From positions 8,085,579 to 8,149,578 of the forward strand of contig CM049307.1 of assembly GCA_026874595.1 (NCBI GenBank): DNA of 64,000 bases. Reading direction: 5' to 3'. How positions within the stretch are numbered: position 1 is the stretch's first letter; every line of letters begins with the position of its first letter. Positions 25,626 to 38,681 of the stretch are shown piece after piece. Made by a program: the position numbers and the translations under genes. This DNA comes from Sipunculus nudus. Lineage: Eukaryota > Annelida > Sipuncula > Golfingiida > Sipunculidae. Under the pieces are notes generated by a model. The model searched no databases. It was not told the DNA's origin and was given only the letters and a program-made list of their open reading frames with translations.

Positions 25626-27301
25626 GTTTGATTTCGGAATGACGGAATGACAGAATGACGGACATGGGTAAAACTATATTCCCCGGCAACCTTGTGGCAG
25701 GGGCATAAAAATCTGTTTTGTTTCAAAAGATTCCAATTAAGTATGGATCAAGCAGAACTATTTTACAAAGGCTTGAATCACTTTGAAGCAAGGAGGTTGA
25801 AGATTTATATTATCAGTTTTAAAGCCAGCTTCCACATTTTTCTTACCAGAAAAGAAGGCAATGTTTCCTTATGAATCAAAGAAACAGGAATTTTTGGTGA
25901 CTCACATACAGATGGGGAAAACTGAAACTTTTGATGTTTAGAATCAAATTAAAAATACAACAGTGTCAACAGATTGTTCATATTAAATAAGAAACAAGAA
26001 TGTATGAACAGGAAACTAGAATGATATTTAACTGTCATGTCTTATGACTAAAAAAATAGCTCTGCTTGTTTCTTTCACTTTTGTTTTTCCAACCCATAAG
26101 CAGACCTTCTTATGTAATCTGGCTTTCCAGAATTTTTTTATTGAAATAATGTGAAACATCCTTGTGCAAAACTTTCAAGGTTGAATACACAAACAATTTT
26201 TTTTGCTATTAATTAAACTTAGATTTCTAAAATGCCTTGAATGCAAGTTTAACTGCATATGGAATATGTCCACAGAAAAAAATGTAATTTGTTTATATGT
26301 GACACCCAGCACAATGACAGCTTCTTCACTTTTCTTCATTTTTGTATTGACAATGCTGATCATGTACCACACATCTGTGTTCCTGGCAGTCAGACTAATT
26401 AATTATCATTGGAGGGGGTTTACAGATGATGCTGATACCATATGACCAAGGCAGGGAGCATCACCAGTGTGGTAGACCAGCAGGGACACTAGGTCACAGA
26501 CACTACAGTAATACTGCTACTTCACCAATTCTTGTTTTCCCAATTGATCAACAAGTAACCACCATGATTAAGACATTTACTACCTCTAAAACACTGCTAA
26601 AAATAAATGACATACATACATCTGATATATTTTGAAGTGTACAATCAGAAGTGTACAATCACAGGAATTTCTGTAAAATAAGAATAACTCACTGTTATTA
26701 TTACAATGGTGTGACAATTTGTCAGTATCTGCTTACTGAATAAAATTTTATTACTCATGTTTGCACTGATTGATATCAGAAATTTGTTTCATTAAAAACA
26801 ATGATAATTTATTCAGATCTCATTAAACTCCCTGAATCCTAAATAGTATTGGCCAGACTTAAAAACATTGGAATTAATTGTTTTAGTATTTTTCTCTGCA
26901 ATATCATGGCCATCAGTACAGAACTACAATTTGTGTTTCTTGTAGAAAAGGCTATAAGATATTACCAAGATATGACAGATATGCTTTAAAATGCTTATGT
27001 AAATAACTTTAGAACAAACTTTGTTATTTCATTATCAAAATTATTTGGTAAAGAATATAGTGTCTGTATGCTAGAACCTGAATGAACAGAAAATCTATTA
27101 ATTTTACTTGTACATTTTTTTTTTTTTTGCTTCTGAAGCGGCACTCTTGTTTATTCTATATCTTAACTAAGAGATAAGCTCAGGATCTGTCATATGGTCA
27201 AAAATAGGTCAACTGGGACGAAATGCAAACTTGATCTGTAAGTGATCATTATGCGCCCACAGACCAAACATTAGGCCAGTATCTGGAAGCATTGCATTGC
27301 A

Positions 27302-28233
27302 AAACCAGAATATTAGCAAAAGCTGATAATCAGTCATAAATTTAAATTGGAGCGGTATGTACCATGTTTCATAACAATCCACCAAATGCTTCCTGAGAAA
27401 TAAGCTCCTAAGTTTTTTTCTATACTAAGCTCTGTGACCTTGAAAAGTATGCAAAATCACCCATCTTTGAACTTGACCAAGATTATGTAAATATCATGCA
27501 ATAGCACTGAAGAAATGAAGTTCCTGTGTTGAATACCTTTGGAGATATTCTGCACAAAAGGCCAAAATTGAAAAATGCCACCAAAATTGTGACCATCATT
27601 TGAAATGATCATAGTAAGTATTGTGAAAATCCACACAATGATTCCTGAGATATAAGCTTCTGAGTGTTTTTGTATAATCAGCTCTAAAAACAAAGAAAAA
27701 TAGGTCAAGGTCACCCATCTTTGCACTTGACCAAGATTTTGTTGATATACATCTTCACGGATGAAAAAAAATTCCAACGGTGAATCCTTTAGAGATATCC
27801 TGCTCACAAGGCCAAAATTGAAAACCCTATAAAAATTGATTGAAAAATCGGAAATTGCAGGTGGCGCCACAAAAATTGTGCAGCACGTACAGACCATCAG
27901 TCCCAATGAGCATAGTAAATTTTGTGAAAATCTACACAATGGTTCCTGAGATATAAGCTTCTGAGTGTTTTTCTATAATCAGCTCTAAAATGTAGAAAAA
28001 TGGGTCAAGGTCACCCATCTTCAAACTTGACCGAGATTTTATTGATATACATCTTCACTGATGAAATAAAATTCTTCGATGAATCTTTTTAGAGATATCC
28101 CGCTCACAAGGTAAAAATTAACAAATGCGGGACGGATGGACGCCAACCGGACGCCGGACGAACAGACAGACCAACAGACAGACAGACAGCTTGGGTGACA
28201 ATAGCCCACCATCCTATGAGCTGAGGGTTAAAA
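27302..28233 (+). mobile_element. Family B element nested in family C copy 2
   Basis: It starts AAACCAGAATATTAGC and ends GAGCTGAGGGTTAAAA. It has three core units (near 27388, 27645 and 27946), against two in the equivalent nested copy at 24033-24714. The GGACGCCGGACGAACAGACAGACC-like tract before the 3' hairpin is well preserved. Confidence 0.6.
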
Positions 28234-28965
28234 ATGGCTGTACATGTACATTTGTCATGAAAATTTATATTTTTCATGAAATTTTCAATGTTTAGGAGCT
28301 GTAAAACAATCAAAAGTATATCAACCGGGACAAAACGCGAACTTGATCTGTAACTGGTCATTATCTGCTCACACACCAAAAATCAGGGCAGTACCTGCAG
28401 GCATTGGGGAAAAAAGTCTGTACATGTGTATTTGTCATGAAAATTTTTATTTTTCATGAAATTTTCTATGTTCAGGAGCCGTAAAACGGTCAAAAGTAGG
28501 TCAATCGGGACAAAACGCAAACTCGATCTGTAACTGGTCAATATCTGCTAACACACCAAAAATCAGGCCAAAATCTGCAGGCACTGCGAAAAAAAGTCTG
28601 TACATGTGCAGTTGTCATGAAAATTTCTATTTTTCATGAAATTTTCTAAGTTAAGGAGCCGTGAAACGGTCAAAAGTAGGTCAACCAGGACGAAACGCCA
28701 ACTCGATCTGTAATTGGTCATTATCTGCCGACACACCAAAATTCAGGCAAAAATCTGCAGGCATTGCGAAAAAAAGTCTGTACATGTGTATTTGTCATGA
28801 AAATTTCTATTTTTATCATGAAATTTTCTAAGTTTAGGAGCCGTAAAACAGTCAAAAGTAGGTCAACCAGGATGAAACGCGAACTCGATCTGTAACTGGT
28901 CATTACACACCAACACACCAAAAATAAGGCCAATATCTGCGACATTGCGAAAAAAAAGTCTGTAC
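28234..28965 (+). repeat. 180-bp tandem array, four units
   Basis: It has the same unit as 24715-25625, with starts near 28242, 28421, 28601 and 28781. It shows more substitutions, including loss of the CCGT/ACGG hairpin in the first unit. Confidence 0.85.
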
Positions 28966-30541
28966 AACTGTTTGATTTTGGAATGACGGAAGGACGAACA
29001 TGGGTAAAACTATATGCCCCGGCCACTTTGTGGCAGGAGCATAAAAATACCTTTCAGAACATGGAAGAATATTGCCTTGGAGTTTCAACTATAATATACC
29101 TTACAGAACATGGAAAGAATATTGCCTTTGAGTTTCAGCTATAATATACCTTTCATATATCACACTGTGTATTATATCATGTCAAGACTATCAAGAGTCA
29201 AATCAAATCACCATATAATGTACAGAGTGACCTAATTTTTTCCTGCTGAGTGTTAAGTTGAGGGGCAAATGATACAAATCAGAACTGTAAGATGATGTAA
29301 CATGTAACATCATCATGCAAAGTCAAATGTCATACCAGCATCATCAGAAATGAATGTGTGGATACACTGAAAATATTCAATCATCCACTAGGAACTGATA
29401 TCTGTCTGTGCCAAACAAGGCATGTGTGCAGTGTTAGTTAACAGAACCTAACTGGATTATTGATTGGAGGTAAAATGAACTGATGGCAGGAACTCTTATA
29501 CAAGAGAAGTTTTGGTAATGTTTTGATAAACAAGGAAGAAAATTACTTTGAAATCTTAACTATGATATATACCCCATATGTATCTTATTTTGAACCATAT
29601 TGTGACAATTTGTGAGTGAAGTATTGCAATATATATTGGATCATGAAATTATATATTGTTAACCCGAAGCAGACTCCACCTTGCACTTTGGGGGGGGGGG
29701 GGGGGAGTTCTTGTAGATCTAGATCTACATCTGCACACCAAGGCTACCAAGACTATTACAACACTGGTAGCCAGGGAAAAACATCAATGAAAACTGTCAT
29801 GATGACAACAATGTGAAACTCTGAGGGTGTTATGGCAGCTGACATTCAAATTTGTCTTCCAGGCCAGCACTGGCTTGTGATCCCTCTTCAGACTGAGCTG
29901 AAATTACAGTTCCTGGCCTGAAATGAATTTCTTGGCTAAAATATACACTGGGCCTCGGTGCGAAAATAATGGATTTCTTCAGTACTGAAAAACCATACAA
30001 GGAGCAATATTGGCTTCAATACAATATATAACAACTGCTTTCGCTCATAAAAATATTTATTCAGTAAGTCTAATTTGTTTTTTTAATAATCTCTTTACAT
30101 CCTCTCAATTTAGAAGAAGAAAATTAGGTTTAATCACTAACATGATGATAATACCCAGTCAAACATCAGTTCCCAGGTCGATACATCTTTTTGATTTAAA
30201 AGGAGTTACATGCTGACTTAAACTTGTCACAAAACTCCAAAGAATGGAAAACATAATGTATAAAATACATTATTAACCCTCATAAATCGCAAAAAAAGAT
30301 TGGTTTAATTTGGAAGGGTCTGATTGGTGAAAACAATAACTGACAGGGGGCCAAAACAACTGACAATTCATAGCAAGTTGATGTGGACCACTCAACTCCT
30401 TCAGAAAAGTTTTTCAACTATCATAACATTTCTTAAACAGAATTTAATAAAATTCCTTAAATTTCTGATTTTTTTTTTCATTCAGTTGGGAAGAATTATA
30501 ATAATAGAATCAAACTGAAATACTTAAGAAATCTAATAAAG

Positions 30542-31520
30542 AACTAGATATTTCTTGGCACCTCAGGTGCCATAGTATCCCCAGACAAATAATCCCCCCC
30601 CTACTTTAAGAACAGGCCCCCCATCTTCAGCAACAAATAATTTCAGACCACTCTCATAGAAAAGGTCACTCTCATAGAAAAGGTCATGACCTCAATTTTA
30701 ATATACATCATCCCCTAACCCATGTCTGTGTATATGCATAATATGAAAGAAATCTGTCCATTAGTTTTTGACTTATAATGCTCACAGTACTGTTTAGTGT
30801 CAATGATGGGGGCATCAGACAGCATGAAAACAAGTACAAGAATAACAGATGTTGCCACAAGTTTCCGGTACAGGACAACACTATCCATGATCTTTGGTAA
30901 AGTTGATTTTTAGGACCAATCCAAGCATCCCTTATTGAGATATTAATGATTTTGTGTGATTTTCAGCATATATGGCAATATTTAAGGTCAAGACCACTCT
31001 CATAGGAAAGGTCATGACCCCAATATATATATATACATCATCCCATAACCCATGTCTGTATATATGCATAATATAAATCTGTCCATTAGTTTTTTTTTTA
31101 CTTATAATGCTCACAGTACTGTAAAGTGCCAATGATGGGGTATTAAACAGCACAAAAACAAGAAGAGGATAACAGGTGGCACCACCACTTTCCGGTATCT
31201 ATTACAACACTGTCCTAGATCTTTGGTCAAGTTGATTTTTTGGATCAATCCAGGAAAGATTTTTGGAGATATTTAAGAATTTGTGTGATTTCCCCTCAAA
31301 ATGGATATATTCAAGGTCAAGTTAAATCTTGTAATAAAGGTCATGACCCCATTTTTAATAGGCTTCGTCCTCTTACCCATATCTATGCACATGTTAGGTT
31401 TGGTAAAGATCCGTAAAATATTTTTCGAGTTATCACATCCAAACGAAATCTCTGGGGCGGGCGGCTGCATGCCAGTGCTTAAACCATAGTATCCCGACTT
31501 TGTCAGGGGATACAACTAAT
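30542..31520 (+). mobile_element. Tandem-core element, family D
   Basis: The 5' end is AACTAGA followed by the perfect hairpin GGCACC-TCA-GGTGCC (30557-30571). GTATCCCCAGACA (30575-30587) is matched, 12 of 13, by the inverted TGTCAGGGGATAC at 31501-31513. The 3' hairpin reuses GTATCCC (31489-31495) as its left arm and is followed by AACTAAT. The core has three units of 327 bp (AGGTCATGACC at about 30683, 31010 and 31337) with CATAACCCATGTCTGT and TTTCCGGTA phrases. No coding capacity is present. Confidence 0.65.
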
Positions 31521-34238
31521 CAAAGAAAGCTCTCAAAATTTTTTTCTAAGAAGGGGATCTGTCAAGGAGGAATTGACATAATGAAATTTATCATAATCTC
31601 ATTAAATATAATATCCAAATAAAATTAGTATTTATTATAATTCATGGGCAGATAACTGAATATTTTATTAAATCCTGAGCAAAATATATATTTCAAAAAA
31701 CAGTTATTAAGTTACAACTAATGTAGGACAACAACAATACAGAATTAAACAGATTTCCTGAATATATTAAATACAAAGTTTGATAACTACCGGTACGAAA
31801 ACAAGGCAAAAAAAAGGATGTAAATCTTGAATAAAAAGCTACTCATGGAATATGTTGACTTAATTATTTTTCACTGAATGCTTAAACTCAAATCTGTTCA
31901 TAAAATTAATGATTTTAAATCATCAGTAAATCTTTCAAGGATGCCAACTTTCCTGAAGTGAAATCAAGAGAACTGAAAATGTAGCCTGAGAAATGACAAT
32001 GTTCATCTATTAAAAACTTCCCTTGATAAACCCGAGAGCCAATAAAGTAGAATTTTTAGCAAACATGATGGTACTATTATCCAACAAAAGCTGGATATTA
32101 TCAATATATTTAATCTCAATGATGTTAACGCCTACACAAATAGCACTGATGACACTGATAAAGTTTATTTATTTGGATCTGTTTTGATGATGGATCTGCT
32201 AACTGATATCTTTCTAAGTTACTAGCTGAACTACTTAATATTAAACCACAAACATTCATCCAATTTTCTGAAAATACATACATATAATACTTAATAGTAA
32301 GCTAATGGCCTAAATTAATCTTTGTCAAAAGAGATTGGTAACTTCAACAGCTACATATGTATTCCTGTTCCTAATGTATTCCTACATAACTGACTACCAT
32401 AACTAGACAAATACCCACATTCTGTGAAAATAATCTGAAAACTCAGATTCTTCTCATGGTGAGGATTAAACAACATACTGCTCCTTGTTCTTAATTACAG
32501 AAATAGTCTTAGTGGTCAGAAATGAATTTGAAGTCTATAAAATTTCATATTTTAGTGAAAAAAAAGATAGTTTGTTTGGGAAATCGCGAAATTATATTTA
32601 CCTGAAAACAATGGAAGACTATAAGCTATGTGTCGGAGTTATTTTTTAATTTTCAAAGAGCAACAAAACCTCTCAAAAAGATTAACAAACAGTCCCTCAT
32701 GTCTAATTCAAGAGCTGCATAAGACATTCTACATCTTTGCATTACTGTTATGTGGGGGACAAAATCATGATAATCTGCATCATTTTCAAGTCTTTTTTTT
32801 CTCCTTTAATTTTTTGCTCACTCAAATAAGATCAGACACTTGATTACTAGCAGGTGGTCACAGCCTATCTGTCTTTTTGTGTGTATTTGAATTTGCTCAA
32901 TCTCTTCTTTCTCATGATAGCAGGTAAATGAAGAGTGTCATTTTTTTACAATACTGGACCATATACAGAAAAAGAATATGAAATAACAGACCCAGCTGCT
33001 ACAAAATGATCTCTGATGTTAAGAAATTAAAATCCATTTTTTCTTATCCACAACAGCAGCTTTTGTTTTTCTTATCTGACATGTTAATTTTTTTCATGAA
33101 TAGATAATTTTAGTCCCATGTCTGTCAGGTGCCAGAGTTAGAAACAATTCAGAATTATGTTAATGTCACTGCATATGGCTAGTCACAAATTAACAATATT
33201 TCTAGGTGGTAAAATGTGACTTGATGTTTGCCAAAAAATACCTTTACTATTAATAATTTTATTATGCACAACTATCATTTTTTTTACTTCAACACTGAAA
33301 TAACACTCATTTGCATGGTTACCATGCATTAATATTAATAAAATTGAGCTTTTCTTCTGAAGTGAATTTTAATAAATAACCAATGCATATTGTTATTGTT
33401 TATCTGCTGCTTTTCACCCTTTATCATAAACATGTAATAACTGCATAAAAGACCACTAAATGTTCTCGTGTGAACACAACAAGCCTAATAACATCAATTG
33501 TTACATCATTTAATATTTAACAGTACTGTAACTGAATTCATCCTGAATTATTCAAAGCTGCCTACAACAGGAATGGTATTTATGAGGTTATACTTTGTAC
33601 AATGGATGACAAAACCATTCATTTTACCTGACCTAAAAACTGTAGTGATCCATGACTTCATTTGCAAAGCTTTCCTAATACAATTTTGTGAAGCAATGTA
33701 AAATGAATATTTATGACACTGGCTCAAGGGCCACTAACAACCAAAGTGTCAACTAAAATATCAGTCACTGGATTTATCTGTTTGCCCAAGGCAGCAGGAT
33801 TTTTTTGCAACAACACTGCACTGGCTACTGTGGTGTGAAAAGCAGTCCCTTATGCTTGGTTTATCCTGGCCATTTATGTTACTTCAATACAGTTGACTGA
33901 TGTTATCCTTGCCTCAGTGGTCCTGCTTTCCCTAAATATACTGACAGACTATGACAAAAAATGCTATGGCTCAATGCTGTCCAGTTAGATCTATACATGT
34001 ACTTTTTATTAATGTGGAAAGAGTTAAAAATAACAATACCAATTTGTTGGACACTTCTTATAATATTAAGAGTGAAACCAGATTAATTCTTCTTACAATT
34101 CTTAGGACACAACATATTAATTTCAAACAAACCTTATAACATGTCCGATGGAGTTTTAACAGTTTTTTCCTTTTTAATATGCATCTGCAGTATCTTTTAA
34201 TCATTAAATATAGTAGTTCACTATAGAGAAATACATAA

Positions 34239-34280
34239 GAGAGAGAAAAAGAGAGAGAAAGAGAGAGAAGGAAGAGAGGG
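34239..34280 (+). repeat. GA-rich purine tract
   Basis: Forty-odd bases of GAGAGA/GAAA follow one another with a complete purine strand. This is a simple repeat with triplex-forming composition and no other sign of function. Confidence 0.8.
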
Positions 34281-34439
34281 ATGCTTGTATGGAGACAGGT
34301 GTAGGGATTTTCTTTCACGGGGAATGTGTGCTCTGCATGTTGGTGTGTGTTTGTGTGTTAGAGCTTTGACCAGTTCAGGCGTGGATCCAGACCCTGCTCT
34401 CAACCAGCTACCTTTATTTCAGACAAATCTTATGCATAA

Positions 34440-34572
34440 TAGGGGAGGGGGGGGGGGTTAGGGAGTCAAGACCCCACCTGCTTTTAGCCAATGGCTTTTT
34501 TTTAAAAACTCTTTTTATGCTTGACACCCATTGACCCCTCCCTGCAAAATATCCTGGATCTGTGCCTGCCAG
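34440..34572 (+). mobile_element. Degraded G-rich MITE fragment
   Basis: A poly-G tract (34447-34457) and a right part reading GACCCCTCCCTGCAAAATATCC, then TGGATCTGTGCCTG, resemble the right half of the MITE at 39820-40011. A similar GTGGATCCAGACC sequence at 34379-34393 may be the other end. The match is loose. Confidence 0.35.
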
Positions 34573-36030
34573 TTATCAGAGATTTGGCACTATACATGAA
34601 AGATATGATTATGTCAATACATAAAATACATGATTATTCATAAACAGTCATTTATGATACTAATTAGAACCCTCTTATAATCTATATGTTCATCTTTTCT
34701 TTATAATAATTTTCAAACTGCCTCTGATGTTCAACCATATTTAAAAGTTAAACTCTGAAAATTTTGTCATTAAATAGCATAAGTGATAATTTGGAAAATT
34801 CTCTGAATATGTGGTCTTATAACTTTAACAAATGAAAATTTTTAATTAATTTTATTTTTATTTACTTTTATTTTTAAGGACTGAAATTGTTTCCTTTGCA
34901 ATTTACCAAAGGTTGGTGATAATAGTTCCTGAATCTGTAAATGCAGAAAATGTTTGGTTATATTCAATGGGGGCATTTACAAGATAAGTTGAACAAATGA
35001 TTCACAAAATCCTAACAGGAAAGTGCAGTGCATGTGACCCTCCTCAGAAACGTTTCTCAATGGTTATCAGTCCTCTTTCATATCAATCCAACACTGTGGT
35101 CCCTTGAAATCATTTTTATGTGCACAGAATGAAAAAGCATTAGTTTCACACATGTGAAAATTTAAAATGTGTGTTTTGCAAAAGCTGTCTGAGAAGGACC
35201 ATCTATACTGCACTGTTAACAATTCTTCTTTTCCTGGTAATCCAATCTGTGGATCAGCAAATTCAAAAGTTTGAATGCACAAAGCGATGATTCACTTACA
35301 TAATCTATGTTTATTATTTTTGTCATGGATATCATATACAGATATAAACTTGATTTTGCTAGTAGAGTTCCTAAAATAAAGTCGACCAAATTTCATTTGA
35401 TAAAGAAAGACATTAATTCATGCTTAAAAAGGCTTGAAACCATTATAACTTTAAGGCTCAACAAGACAGGCTTATATGAATATCTTGAATAGTCATTAAA
35501 AATTACCTTTTTAATAAAAACCTAGAGCTTATATGTATGTGTAGAACCATGTAGAAGGTGTAGCTAAAGATTCACTGAAGTGGATGTAGTAGATATGGAA
35601 GATACAGACTCATGAAGCATCAGTTTGAAGGGTTTAAAGACAGTTATTAACAATAGTTCCTATCCAGCAACTGGAAAAACAGACACTTGGGAAGATTATG
35701 GTTGATTGTTGTTACTCAGCTGAAAACAGGCCTACTTCAGTAAAACACAGGAGCTGTCAAGATTTAGATGAGTGTATGACAGACATACCCGCCCTGAATT
35801 AGCCAGTTGTTTGTTACCTTAGGTACATCAGGCAGCCAAGCAATCAATAAACATGTACAGAGCAATCTATAATTTGTAAACCATTTGTCACAGTCTGGTC
35901 ATACTTACTTCAGTGTTAGCCAGACCACTCACTGATGGTCATAGAATACATGTCATGACAATATATGATTGACTCTAGTCCAGACCCAGACAAATAAACC
36001 TGTTTCATGCAATAATCCACTGCTACACTG

Positions 36031-36116
36031 CATGTTGTCAGGGCCAGCGTACTGTGCAACTTACCTTCCTAATCATGTCGTCAGAGCCAGCATACTGTGC
36101 TACTTTCCTTCCTAAT
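36031..36116 (+). repeat. 43-bp imperfect direct duplication
   Basis: CATGTTGTCAGGGCCAGC at 36031 recurs as CATGTCGTCAGAGCCAGC at 36074. Both are followed by a TACTGTGC.AC and CCTTCCTAATCA. Confidence 0.75.
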
Positions 36117-38681
36117 CAATCCTTCAACCAGTAACCTGTTTTGATATGTCCATGCAAATTTCTTATCATATATTTCTATCCTGGTATATCAGCAACCATT
36201 CACATATAATCAACACTGCTTATACCCAATAATCAGCTGAGACATGCACAGCAATAAGACAGTACTTGGGCCGATCAAACACTACTCTCCAAGCATGGTG
36301 AATATTTTATTCATAATCTTGGCACCCTGACAACTCCACTGGTGAAAATAACACTGTGCCAGCAGAAACATCCAAGTTAATTACAAAGCTCATGCTCTGC
36401 TCAATTAATTACTGTACAACTAATGTTTCAAAGCCTGTCCTCACAAAGTGACAGCTATTGGATATGTTTATCTCTGGCCGTGCAGATAATTATTTCCTGT
36501 TTAATATTATACCCTGTTTATAGACACAATATCTTTGTGTAAATAGATCATTTGAAGTGGGTGCCAGTTTTAACAGGCTACCTCATACAATGTATAAAAT
36601 CATTAACAGCTCATGTTGGTGTGTATAAAAAAAATAAAATTTACTATTAACTACAACCATGAATATAACTGCCTCCACCAGAAGAGTACAAGCTCATCAA
36701 AATTCATGCCAGTTTGCATCATGTATGTTTGTGTGGGGTGTGTGTGTTTGTGTGCATCTCTTGAAATTGTGTCTCGAGAACAAATGGGCAAATGGGAAAT
36801 GAAGAATCGATTATATTTTGGAGTGGATCCGGCATGAATAAAACTCAGGAATGTCACCAAGGAATACTCACACATATTCAGTCACTTATGCATGAATGAA
36901 CCTGGACCAAATAAGTGATCACCTTATTCCTTTGGGTTCAGATTTCTAGTTTAATCTAAAATGACTAAAACTGTAATGGCAGAGAAATTCTGTTATTGAT
37001 GTGCCTGTGTTCACTAGAACAGTTCCATTTTTACTCATGTTTAAACATAATTTAGGAACTTGGTGTTTTCCAAGGAGTGACACTCACGGTAGCCATATGA
37101 CAATGAACCACACCTTTTTTCATATCATACTCTCACTGGATTTCAGTTTTTTAACAACGAATTATCTAGACTCAAAACCTATTACTAAGTTATTACAGCA
37201 AACATATGTCACTAGACTGAACTGTCGCCATGGTTACCTGCATGACAATGTTTGGGTTTAAATCCATTACCCTCATATGAAGGTCCAAAAGACTTGCTGA
37301 TTCACAAAGTGATAGTCCAGCTCTATCAAGGCAAGGGAAGTAGTTACACCATTCAATATATGCATGAGCTCAGTCAGGGCCAAAAATGGGTTTTTTATCT
37401 GTGAACATGTAACAAAATAGACACACCTTCACATTAGACAAGGACCTGTGTGCCTGAATACTTGTATATTCTTAACCTCAGTATATTACAATTTATGTCA
37501 GCACCAGATATTCCTTGCTGTGCAATAGTATGTAAAACAGTAAACACAATATATGAAAAGGTGGCTCACTGCTTGCAAGGTTCTATGAATAGGTAACATC
37601 AACAGGGAGGACAATTTATTAACTTATCAAAGGAAACATTCTAAAAAATTTAAAAGTCTCCTAAATGTAAATATAACTGCTTGGTGACTTGCCATACCAT
37701 GGCTTTCCTTAATCTTAATTTCAAAGGTGAAGACTAAATTTATACCATATTCTCATGTATGAGAATGGCAAGTGCAATTTTTAAAAAATGTAGTTATTAT
37801 TTGTATCCCAAAACCAAAATAGAATCATAATGGTAATTGCTCTTTATCTTAAATAACCTAAATGTTTATCTGTGCGAAATTTTTTAAAAGGAAATATTAT
37901 TAATAAAAAAACATTTGAACAAGTTTATTGTCCAACATGTTATATATCACATACAACATTATCATGTGGAAAATTAGGTGTTCCTGGCTGTAGTGATTGT
38001 GTGACAAATAAAAAAGTGTTGGGCGAGTAAAAGCTAGATGATACATGACTTTCAAAATTTATTGTTGGACCCAAATACTTTATCCCAACTTCCAAGTGAA
38101 CACCACGGACCCTATGCCACGTTAGCTCAGACATCAAGCAAATCCTAACCAGCCCATAAATTGTTAGAAAACTAATCTGGGACAAATCATGTAAATCAAA
38201 CAATTTGTATTATATTGCCTCATAAATTTCCTCTATTCAAGATGCAATTGGCATTGTATTTCTTTTACAATATTCTGATGAAGGAGCATGGTTAATAAAG
38301 ATTCTGTGGACAACAGGTAACTTGGGATGAAAGTGTAGGAAATATTATTTAATTCAATTCCCACTGATTATCTTCTTCTGGGCTTAAAAAACGGAGTGTC
38401 TTATATAATTATAAATTCTCAAAGACAAAAAAAAAAACAAATTAATACTCGTAAATTTGATTAGGCTTGATCTCCTAGAATTCGATCAATCGCCACGTTC
38501 TCAAGGGAGCTGCACCGAGTTGGCTTTTTCAGAGTGCGTGCCCCAACATCCCATATAAAATACACATACAGTTAGCAGCAAGCATTACGTAAGCGGGTTT
38601 GGCAATTACAAAACCTTGGCGTTTCATGCATGTCTTCTCGGCATCTGACCTGATTGGGTCAATTATTTTGAGGACTCCTAC

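Larger units (their letters stand above)
23647..25710 (+). mobile_element. Tandem-core element, family C, copy 1 (complete, with nested family B)
   Basis: The 5' end is AACTAGA followed by two hairpins: TGTGTCG-GAA-CGACACA (23654-23670) and TGCCCC...GGGGCA (23673-23689). The subterminal repeat ATGCCCC (23672-23678) recurs inverted as GGGGCAT at 25700-25706, in a 3' hairpin with a second GGCAA/TTGTGGC-like stem before AAAA. The core is a 180-bp tandem array, interrupted after two units by a family B element. Repeated GAATGACGGAATGACAG motifs precede the 3' hairpin. No coding capacity is present. Confidence 0.65.
27180..29045 (+). mobile_element. Family C element, copy 2 (5'-truncated, with nested family B)
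   Basis: Similarity to copy 1 begins abruptly at TCAGGATCTGTCAT (27180), so the 5' hairpins are missing. The 3' end is intact: TGCCCCG-GCCAC-TTT-GTGGC-AGGAGCA (29015-29041) followed by TAAAAA. A family B element lies at the same core position as in copy 1. Confidence 0.6.
8211..38681 (-). other. Intron 1 of the minus-strand gene (about 30.5 kb)
   Basis: It is bounded by a GTAGGA donor (38675-38681 on the plus strand, read in reverse) and a TTTAAAG acceptor at 8211. No further exon with matching phase was recognised. Its main content is tandem-core mobile elements and satellites, listed separately. The stretches 8211-9796, 10761-12574, 17401-18291, 19656-20627, 25711-27179, 29046-30541, 31521-34237, 34573-36030 and 36117-38681 hold AT-rich, apparently unique DNA in which I see no gene. 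The segment 9540-9730 resembles a degraded dispersed repeat (recurring GGTGGT and GTGGTC phrases). Confidence 0.65.

Noticed and set aside
27457-27939. 160-codon minus-strand frame
   Set aside because: It lies wholly inside the nested family B element core; equivalent frames in the other copies are broken, and it starts and stops without relation to any domain.
38270-38300. CTGATGAAGGAGCATGG as a hammerhead start
   Set aside because: No GAAA box or pairable stems follow.
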